Shown: one piece after another, positions 55,871 through 64,000 of the stretch
How the letters are laid out: the number at the start of each line of letters is the position of its first letter
Numbering within the stretch: the stretch's first letter is position 1
Source: Cordilura impudica
Lineage: Eukaryota > Arthropoda > Insecta > Diptera > Scathophagidae
Direction of reading: 5' to 3'
Length of the DNA stretch: 64,000 nucleotides
Assembly (NCBI GenBank): GCA_963682025.1
Contig: OY821520.1
Coordinates: 90,924,492 to 90,988,491 of the forward strand
Program-made: the position numbers and the translations under genes
The notes under the pieces: model-generated
The model's input: only the letters and a program-made list of their open reading frames with translations
The model's database searches: none
What the model was told of the DNA's origin: nothing

Positions 55871-57728
55871 GGTGTTTAGCCGTAAGTACAAATCTAAATA
55901 TGGCATTTTTATTAAATTTGTATAGATCGTTCTTGTCTCTTAATTTTTCTGTTGTATTACACGTTTGTCTTAGAGTCATTACATAGCAGATCAAGCGGAA
56001 AGTGAAACTCTGCAGACCGTTCTGCAAGCATTAAATAACTTGTGCTATTACTTTATTTACTGGTGATAACCCGGCAGTCCTTACAGCTTGTCACGAAACC
56101 TTTTATGCGTATATTCACTAAAAGGACCTCTTTCAGTTTCGTGTCACTTTCATGAATAGGCTGTGGCTGTTATGGCTGTAGTCTGAGAGTCAGCTTTAAG
56201 TATTTTGGCAGATTTGTTGTCTGTTCCAGAGGAATTCATTTAACCATATCTGGGCATTTAATTTGAATCGATATTGTATTCATTATCCTGGCGAACAGAT
56301 TCGCATGCCTAATAATCTGACCTACGGATATTTATATTCATGATTTCTTTTAACATCAAATATTTAAAACTGTAGAACCTTTTATACCAACATATCTTAT
56401 TAAATACTTCTCACACACTACACGTAATATATATAAACTGTTCTACTTTGTGGTCAGGCTATAATGAGTATATTGTTACCAAAATATTTTAGTGTCTCTA
56501 AAACAATGTGAGTCGTATACAAATACACCCAATTAAGTAAACTAGATGCACCATACAGTTTTACAAAAGTTTCCACAAAAACCAATTTTATTCTCTATTA
56601 CTTAAAGTGTCTCTGTTAGTTTGAAAAATTAAGAATCTTTGCAACTTTAACACATTTTAATTATTTAAGCAAAACTCCTAAATAAAATTATGTTTTAACA
56701 AAAATATTACATAATTATAACAAAATCCTTTAGAAGAGTATGTGCATTGTGTGTCGAAATATGTGTATAGAAAATATATTCTAAAGTGCATAAAAACATT
56801 GTTTTAAAAGCTTTTTACAATGGCAACAATATAATATGATTTTAATTTAATTATTTACATTTTATATTGAAAAAAAAAAAAAAGAATATGGAAAACACAC
56901 AGCTAAAAAGCTCTTGTTAGCCACTTGTGTGAATGGTCATAACAATATTGCTTACAATTCTCACCTCTTTTGTTAACTTGTTCATACCATTTTAAATAAC
57001 TGTTACAGTAATAAACACTAAAAGAAACAAAGTTGAATTTCTAAAGGTTCTTTCATACAAATTATTATTCGCACAATTGCCTTTTTAACGTGAAGCGGGT
57101 GATGATGCTATCATAATTTTATTCACCCAACACTATAATGTGCTGCAGGATATTACAATGGGCGAAAACAAAAGAAGCAAAAATATAAAAAAAAAAATTT
57201 CAAAAATTAAAATTTTTATCGGAGAAAGCATTTTACAGACAAAACCGTAAATTTACTTACCAAGTTCTTAGTAAGACACTCCTTAAAATTATAACTCTTT
57301 GCAATTTTTAGTTAAAAACATAAAGTTCCATATATCACAAGATGTATTTGCTTTTAATTTTCTAAAAGAAAGAAAAAAAAACAAGCCTTTAATCTATATC
57401 AGGAAAAGGCTCAAAAATTCTGACCATGACAAGTGCAAAATGACTTAATATTTGGCCACTATCAAGCCACAGGCTGAAATGATTGCAACTAACAAAAAAG
57501 TGGGGCAATACTATAAATCTGTAAATTCCTTGCTGTAAATTGTGAAGGCAAATTTCGAAGAAAACATTACACAATTATTTACTTAATGCAATCTCTATTA
57601 AATAAGCGCAAATCAATTCAAATTCCTTGGCTAGGGACGAATGATATAAACTTAAAATTATGTGATGCAATATTTTAAAAATAAATCTTAATTTATTCAG
57701 AAATGAATTCATTAAGAAATAAAAAAAA
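55871..57728. other. Long non-coding stretch
   Basis: No motif-bearing frame, repeat match or RNA gene recognised. Short A-runs occur at 56870-56885 and 57188-57200. Confidence 0.4.
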
Positions 57729-58516
57729 AACAAGTAAGAAAATTATTGTCGGTCTAGACCGACTATACGACACCCTATACCATGTGTTTAGAGACCATAT
57801 CTCTCAGGCCCAACTAACTGGATATAGAAAATAAACATAAACCAAATTTGAGTGGGATTTTCATTAATATTTTTGGCTGCAGATATGAAAAAGTTCATAT
57901 CGGATGCTATATCTATATGGAGACTAGGCCCAAAAATGAACCGATCCTGACCATGTTTGGTAAAGTCTCTTGTATTTTGCAAAAATATATACAAACAAAA
58001 TATGAGAAGAATCAGTGCAATATTTTTGTTTTTTGATAGATTTAAGTGAAGATCGGGAAGCAGCTCTATATGGGGCCTATGACTAAGAGTTGTCCCATAG
58101 GGATCATTTTTGGACTACTCATTAATGGATGTAATAAATGCATACAAACCCAATTTGAGTAAGATCTATATGACAATTTGGATCTTATGGCAATTTATGC
58201 CGATTTCATAGGGTTCAATTGTATGGCGGCTAGGTCTGAACATGGACCGATTCTCACCAATTTCAACAGCGTTCATCCTATGGCCAAAGTATACCAAATT
58301 TCATCAAAACATATTCCTTTTTGCGACCAGAAGTTTGATTACAAGGTTTACATGGATACACAGGCGGACGGACGGACATCGTTAAATCGAACCAGATAGT
58401 GATTCTGATTTGATCGGTATAATAAAATATGAGTCTAGGTCAAATATTTTTGGTAGTTACAAACAGCAGCATAAAGTCATTATACCCAAACCACATAGTG
58501 GTATAGGGTATAAAAA
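57729..58516 (-). mobile_element. DINE-1-like Helentron, full length
   Basis: Hairpin GTCGGTCTAGACCGAC near 57748-57763 and 5' end ccacatagtggtatagggta to 58516. The CGGAC run is contracted to three units (58364-58376), the shortest among full copies. Confidence 0.9.
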
Positions 58517-58699
58517 ATTGTAGTGATATAATCCATCTACCATTAATTCGAGATAGATTTCAGATCAAATTTTGCAGATGCTACACACAGAAAAAGAATT
58601 GGTTGAAATTCGGTGACAACTAGAATATTTAAATTAAGTGATAAGAATTTTTATTTTAGTTCTTAACTATTTTAAAATGAAACAGATGCTCTTCACTAA

Positions 58700-59200
58700 T
58701 AATCTTATGGACATAACTACTAGGCAAGGCAATTTCTTGTGACCGATATAAGCATTTTAGTTACCAACCGTTTTTGACCAAAAATACCTCATTTGAAAAG
58801 TATTTCTTTTTAGCTGTCCATCATATTTACAGATTTTCACCGCCTGGAACATTTTATTTTTTTTTTTTTTTTGAGTAATGCTCATTTAAAGTTGTTACTA
58901 AGTAACACATACATAAAACACATACTCTCTGTGTTTATTATATATGACAAGCCATGTATAGAATTGATAAGTGGATAAAAATTATTAGCATACCTTTGGC
59001 TCATATCAAATTATTTATTAACAAATTCATTTATATATCTTCCGTGTGTCCAAGAAATTTTTGTAATGACATTTAATGAATTTTATTAAAAAAGTATTGA
59101 GTAAAAAACTTTAGGAACTTATAGAATTATATATTAAAAAAAGTAAAGTTCCTAGGATTTGCACTCGAATTTTGAGGGCTGGGCTCAGCTAGTAAACATA
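58700..59200 (+). repeat. Dispersed repeat U, copy 3 (diverged)
   Basis: ggcaaggcaatttcttgtga, then gttactaagtaacacataca and, at the right end, ggatttgcactcgaattttg match copies 1 and 2 in order, with a longer internal spacer. Confidence 0.6.
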
Positions 59201-60025
59201 ATTTTTCTAAAATGTAATTACTCTCGATAAAAAAATTGGTTCAGTTTACCAATCAATGTCTTTATACAAATTAAATTAACTAATTTAATTGATAAAACTA
59301 ATTAGAAAGAAAGCAGTAAGAAAAGCTTCATTACTAGAAACATGTGCGTAACTATATATTAGTATAAAATATCAGCCCTGTTATCCGGAATGCTGGGTGA
59401 CGAAAGCATTTCTACGAGAAACAAAGAAAAATATTGTGTAAAACAATTCATTGAATTAAATTTTCTTGAATCCCCGAATAATTATGCTAAAACAAAAAAA
59501 AAAAAAAAAACAAGCCTTCAAATTCCCATTATTTAATTAATTAGATGCTGAGTAATCGGGCCTTTACTGTATTAGAATTTTAGGCTGCACCTTTTATGGA
59601 TCATATATATGAGAATAATATCGAATAATATTAAAATGTTCAAAATTGCTGCAACTAACAAATTCTTAAGCGAATTCCTTATTTATATAGTTTAAATAGA
59701 AATATTATACAAGGAAGGTTTGAGGGTAAAGTAGCGATGAGTGCAGAATAACAGACGGACGAAGTAAAATGGAAACAGGCGGACGCAATTTGTTAAACAG
59801 ACAGAGTTATTTGTTGTGTGAGAGCCTAAATAAATAGACGAAGTTCGGGATCACTGTTTAATTTCTTGAATTAAAAGTAGATATTTAATTTTTATGTAAT
59901 ATAACCTATACAATTAAAGTAACTTATTTAAACATTCACTAAAATACTTTAATAAAAAATAAACAGCCATCGAATTTAAATAAAAATAATAAATGGTGTA
60001 TTTTATTTGTGGAAAATAAATATAT
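59201..60025. other. Non-coding stretch
   Basis: An A-run at 59495-59511 and scattered AT-rich sequence. No recognised gene. Confidence 0.4.
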
Positions 60026-60249
60026 AAGTGAATTTATTTATTTATTTAGTCTACTGATTTACATTTTACAGACTATAAAAATATAATAATAATGTTATAC
60101 AATAATTAATATTTTTCAGTTTAAAAAAAAACTTACAATATGAATTAATTGAAAAACTTAAATAAGTTCAACTTAAAATTATTTTTATCTAGGCTGAAAT
60201 TTAAAAGGATTGAGAAACTGTTACAAAGCTTTAAACAACTTGTAATTGG

Positions 60250-61490
60250 TTAATTAACCCCATAATTCGTACAATGAAAATCTTCATAAAATAAACGCTC
60301 GTGACGTAAATCGCGATGAGGAGTTTGAACCCTCACTAAATCAGACAAAGCATCACAATATATATTGTTTGTTAAAATATTAAATATAAACATTATAGCA
60401 AATGATGATCTACGATCTCTTAAAGATTTTAGTCCTAGAAATTTACGCCTGCTTTCATAAGCAAGAACATCTCCGGACCAATTTATTTTCTTAAATGCAA
60501 ACATTGTAAATAGTTTCTGAATTTTTTCAATTCTGGCAGAATTGCTTTCACAATAAGGACTCCAGATTATAGAGCAATATTCCAAATTACTTCTAACGAA
60601 AGAAACATATAATGATTTTAATGCGACAGGGTCACTAAAGTCCGCAGTATTTCGTTTAATGAATTCCAACATTGCATACGGAATCAAAAATAACTCCTAA
60701 ATCTTTAACTTCACAAACTCTCTCAATAGTGACATCACTTATAGTGTAATTATAAAAAACAGTATTATGACAATGAGTATATGACATAACGCAACATTTA
60801 TCAATATTTAATACAAGTCTGTTTAAATCACACCACTCTTTTAGTGATAACAAATCTTTTTGAAGCATAACTGAATGTGATATACTTGTAATATCAGCAA
60901 ATAATTTCAAATCATCGGCATATAATAATGGTTTACAAAATTGCAAACAGTCAGGTAGGTCATTTATAAAAATTAAAATAATAGTGGACCTAAATGTGTT
61001 CCCTGAGAATATGCATTTATTACATTTTCCGAAAAGCATGAACTAATTTTAGCTATTAGTTTTATATTCGTAAGAAAACTTTTAAAAAAACTGCAACAAA
61101 TTTCCATTAATACCAAATTGGTGAAGTTTTCTTAACAAAATATCATGATTAACTGAATCAGAAGCCTTCGAAAAGTCAGTATATATCACATCAACTTGTT
61201 TTCTATTCTCCATAGAAACCATAATCTGATTAGTGAATACTACTAAATTTGTACATGTGGATCGACCGGGTAAAAACCCATGTTGAAAAACTGAAATTTT
61301 TGATGAAACATAATGAAATAATTTATTATACAGAATCTTATCCAATACTTTGGCCAGAAGGCACTGTTTAACAATGGGCCTGTAATTCAAAACATTGGAT
61401 TTATCACCAGATTTCAATATAGGAATCACGCAACAGTACTTTCACTGATCTGGAAATTTGCCATTTTTTAAGCAAGCATTAAAAAGTATT
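60250..61490 (-). pseudogene. LINE reverse transcriptase and C-terminal domain
   Basis: From 61490 downwards: ILFNACLKNGKFPDQ, then CCVIPILKSGDKSNVLNYRP, LLAKVLDKILYNKL, FLPGRSTCTNL, VDVIYTDFSKASDSVNHDIL, then after a frameshift IFINDLPD and LLYADDLKLF with the catalytic YADD. WCDLNRLVLNIDKCCVMSYT, then after another shift the post-RT block LKSLYVSFVRSNLEYCSIIW and SPYCESNSARIEKIQK follow, ending at 60250. The motifs are those of Jockey/CR1-type RT. The first RT Asp block reads YTDFSKASDSV where DFSKAFD is usual. Breaks: TGA in place of Trp near 61446, frameshifts near 61040 and 60660, and a deletion between them. It copies RNA into DNA at a nicked target when intact; this copy is dead. Confidence 0.82.
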
Positions 61491-61520
61491 GTTATGGGGC
61501 GGACTAAAAACCTTGTAATG

Positions 61521-61642
61521 GTGCGGCGTTTCGTGGAATTTCCGCTTCCTGTTTCCCTGAGCCTTTGCTGGTCGCACGTGCTTGCGAAGGGGCCTAGCTC
61601 GCCGGATGGGTGGGGTCTTGCTCAGGCCCAGGGAAACCGCAC
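61521..61642 (+). other. GC-rich island with a long predicted stem
   Basis: GTTTCCCTGAGCC at 61551-61563 pairs with GGCCCAGGGAAAC at 61625-61637 with one mismatch. GTGCG at 61521-61525 pairs with CGCAC at 61638-61642, leaving a 25-nt bulge. The island is much richer in G and C than its surroundings and is inserted in the LINE. It does not match 5S, U1, U2 or 7SK RNA as I remember them. It could be a small structured RNA, a retroposed RNA copy or part of an unknown element. Confidence 0.35.
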
Positions 61643-61904
61643 TACAGATTTTCACGTGCGATTTATAAAAAAAACTGTCAAAAAACGGATACTAAATGGA
61701 TGGATGGATGGCATACTTACCTTCCGGTGGGGACTAGATGTTATGCCCCTTTTTGCCCTCCCTACCATGTTACCTGATATTCCATCTTACTTGGAGGTAA
61801 CCCACTGCAATGATAAGATTTGGTTTGGTTTGGTTTTCTACATTGGGTTAAAAAAACTTTTTAATTTACCCTTCATTTTAAGGGTTTTTAAATTTTAAAT
61901 TAAT

Positions 61905-62290
61905 TCTAGCAAAAATTTTAATTGTAGAAACATTTGAAATATTTAGCCAATTTTTATTTTTAGCAAAATTTTAATTTTAAGGAAATTTTAATTTTAGGAA
62001 AAATTTTAAATTTAGCTTAATTATAATTTTAGAAGAATTTTTAAATTTTAGCTAAATTTTTTTTAGGAAAATTTTAGCAACATTTCTATTTTTAACTTTA
62101 TGATTAGATAAATTTTATATTTAGTAAAATTTTTTCTTTTAATAATTAGAAAATTTTTATATTTATACAAATTTTATATTTCGAATATTTTATATTTTGC
62201 GAATTTTGACATTTCGAAAATCATATATTTATTTAAATTTTATAATTAGAAAACTTTTTTATGTAATTTAAAAAAATTTTGTATTTAGGT
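61905..62290 (+). repeat. Degenerate AT-rich tandem array
   Basis: Irregular repetition of aattttaattttagcaaaat / aaattttatatttaga variants with ~18-22 bp spacing. No GC-rich units, no coding frame. Confidence 0.7.
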
Positions 62291-63067
62291 AATTTTTTAT
62301 ACCCTATACCACTATGTGGTTTGGGTATAATGACTTTGTGCTGCTGTTTGTAACAACCAAAAATATTGGACCTAGACCCATCTTTAATTATACCGATCGA
62401 ATCAGAAACACTTTTTGAGTTGATTTAACAATGTCCGTCCGTCTGTGTGTCCATGTAAAGCTTGTAATCAAACTGCAGGTCGCAAATATGAATATATTTT
62501 GATGAAATTTGGTATATAAGCTTTTATCGGTCATGGAATGAACGCTATTGAAATTGGTGAGAATCGGTCCATGTTCAGTCCTAGCCCCCATACAAATTAC
62601 CCCTATGAAATCGACATAAATTGCCATAAGATCCCAATTGTCATATAGATCTTACTCAAATTGGGTTTGTATACGTTCATTACATCCATTAATGAGTAGT
62701 CCAAAAATGATCCCTTTGGCCCCATATAGAGCTGCTTCCCGATCTTCAATTAAATCTATTAAAAAACAAAAATATTCCACTGATTCTTTTCAAATTTTGT
62801 TGTATATATTTTTGCAAAATACAAGAGATTTTACCAAACATGATCAGGATCGGTCCATTTTTGGACCAAGTCCCTATATAGATATAGTATCCGATATGAA
62901 CTTTTTCATATCTGCAGCCAAAAAAATTAATTAAAATCCCAATCAAATTTGGTTTTTGCTTATTTTCTATGTCCAGTTAGTTGGGCCTAAGAGATAGGGT
63001 CTCTAAACGCATGGTATAGGGTTTCGTATAGTCGGTCTAGACCGACTATAATTTTCTTACTTGTTTT
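62291..63067 (+). mobile_element. DINE-1-like Helentron, full length
   Basis: 5' end ttttttataccctataccac from about 62293, GTCCGTCCGTCTGTG run near 62431, hairpin GTCGGTCTAGACCGAC near 63031-63046, and 3' end cttacttgtttt at 63067. Inserted within the minus-strand LINE. Confidence 0.9.
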
Positions 63068-63069
63068 TA

Positions 63070-63612
63070 TTTATGAAATTCCAAAATGCAGAAGGATCAG
63101 AGCTAAGCCTATTTTCCATGTTTAATATATATTGCTTATACAAATAGTTATGTAAAAAATCGAATTCACGTCGAATTTGTGGAAAATATCTTAAATCAGC
63201 ATTTTCTTTACTTTCTTTATATGTTTTAAAAGCTTTGTTTTTGACGTTTTTTAGGTTATTAAGCCTTCTATTAAACCAACGGGGTTTTTTTACCTTGAGA
63301 TGTTGACTTAGAAGGCACCATCACGGAAACAGCATAATCAATTTTATCATATAAAAATTTAAGTATTTCATCAGAATCATTGCAATAGAAAATTGTTGAC
63401 CAGTCAACAGACGCAAAAAAATCATTTAATGCTGGATAATTACCCTTTAAGAAATTGTAAGATTTGGTGCCACAAGAAGCCTCTTTTTCGAAAACGTAAA
63501 ATTCTAAATCTATCACCATTGCTTTGTGATGCACAGTATTCCTAGAAATGGGGTTTAAATATAAATTACAAGATGTTCTTAATATAATTACTACTACTAG
63601 ATACCTGTACAT
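63070..63612 (-). pseudogene. LINE endonuclease-to-RT linker fragment
   Basis: Minus-strand frame from 63612: NPISRNTVHHKAMVIDLEFY, then LKGNYPALNDFFASVDWSTI, DEILKFLYDKIDYAVSVMVP. A basic PRWFNRRLNNLKN block follows at ~63280-63240 after a frameshift, and FWNFI near 63070. The order (endonuclease tail, acidic helix, PRWFN-type, FW-F-) is that of the region between endonuclease and RT in Jockey/CR1 LINEs. Confidence 0.65.
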
Positions 63613-64000
63613 TAGAGTAGCCCTACGTTATATGGACATTTCTCAAATTGCGATTTTGGCGATATGCGGGATCCAGGTAGTTACCTTTCAATACAAAACT
63701 AATAAATGTGAAGTTTGGGGACAATCGGATAAAAAAAAGTCGCGCCGGAAATCGATTGAAAATTTCAAGTGTGGGGAAAATATTACTTTTTTGAGATTTT
63801 ACGAAAATTTCGTTCTATAGTTTAACTTTTCTAACAATTGGTTAATAACATCGGAATCACCATTAAATTACATTTTCAAGGAGCTATACAAATTCAAAAT
63901 CGAATTAAAATTCGCCAAGAAATATCAAATGCCCCAGACCACTTTTGCGGCAAAAAAAAAAAATAGGTTATGAAATTTGATGACATTTTTTTCAACTTTG
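63609..64000 (+). repeat. Dispersed repeat R, copy 4 (cut by window end)
   Basis: acattagagtagccctacgt, gaagtttggggacaatcgga, gattgaaaatttcaagtgtg and ccccagaccacttttg match 6670-6700 and 7440-7800 in order. This copy lacks the Helentron present in copy 1 and so shows the empty insertion site. Confidence 0.78.

Larger units (their letters stand above)
60030..63612 (-). mobile_element. Jockey/CR1-type LINE, interrupted, 5'-truncated
   Basis: Minus-strand non-LTR element. The 3' end carries an (AAAT)n-like tail (taaataaataaataaattca on the minus strand, ~60030-60052). RT and C-terminal parts are at 60250-61490, and the endonuclease-RT linker at 63070-63612. Between them lie a GC-rich island (61495-61890), an AT-rich array (61905-62290) and a Helentron (62291-63067). 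The 5' end stops near 63612 where repeat R begins. Confidence 0.72.

Noticed and set aside
60250..61039. Reading the LINE at 60-63.6 kb as a functional host gene
   Set aside because: Stops, frameshifts, a deletion and three insertions break it, and it ends in an (AAAT)n-type tail.
61720..61745. catacttacctt resembling the 5' end of U1 snRNA
   Set aside because: Similarity stops after about ten bases; the following sequence does not match U1, and the match is just the splice-donor complement.
61458..61898. 146-codon frame across the GC-rich island
   Set aside because: No recognisable motif; the island's stem structure and the run into AT-rich repeat explain the absence of stops better than a protein.
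1..64000. tRNA or rRNA genes
   Set aside because: No cloverleaf-like or rRNA-like stretch stood out by eye; a covariance search would be needed to exclude them.

Overview
The window looks like repeat-rich, strongly AT-biased intergenic or intronic DNA from a higher fly (Brachycera, perhaps a calyptrate; the exact family cannot be read from the sequence). Three things suggest this. At least 16 copies or pieces are present of a DINE-1/INE-1-like Helentron with GTCCGTCC runs and a hairpin plus CTTACTTGTT 3' end. The transposase and reverse-transcriptase relics are of fly or insect type. AT-rich repeats fill the space between them. No intact host gene, rRNA or tRNA was recognised. Nearly every recognisable protein is a decayed transposon protein.

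Region by region: 1-3 kb holds a dead mariner relic. 3-5.4 kb holds a LINE 3' piece between two Helentrons. 6.67-11.8 kb is a stack of insertions: repeat R carries a Helentron and then a mariner, and the mariner ORF is split by a deleted Transib with 5-bp GGGCC target duplications. 11.9-15 kb has a Helentron half, a ~400 bp palindromic MITE and a piggyBac relic. 14.8-22.1 kb looks like one LINE broken apart by later insertions, including a ~1.16 kb inverted-repeat element with internal tandem repeats and a head-to-tail Helentron pair. It is followed by a LINE endonuclease relic, another Helentron and a reverse-oriented copy of repeat R. 25.2 kb has a small open frame with a signal-peptide-like start. 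26.58-30.09 kb is the longest coherent object, a complete 3.5 kb Transib transposon with terminal inverted repeats, CAGCG target duplications and a RAG1-like transposase broken by stops and frameshifts.

The second half holds a Helentron (30.5-31.3 kb), a 99-bp tandem duplication, a hAT transposase C-terminus (33 kb), a Gypsy-group pol relic on the minus strand (35.5-37.2 kb), a mariner piece next to a LINE RNase H/zinc-knuckle end (42-43.3 kb), a Helentron nested inside a Helentron (43.3-44.9 kb), a TIR element (45.2-45.9 kb), an inverted pair of 21-bp minisatellite arrays around a MITE (49.8-51.2 kb), a three-layer nest in repeat R (51.9-54.4 kb), repeat families S, T and U, and a Jockey/CR1-type LINE on the minus strand (60.0-63.6 kb) split by a GC-rich island, an AT-rich array and a Helentron.

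The parts do not act as one pathway. The window is a record of successive insertions whose order can be read from what interrupts what. All homology statements rest on remembered family motifs, not on database searches.
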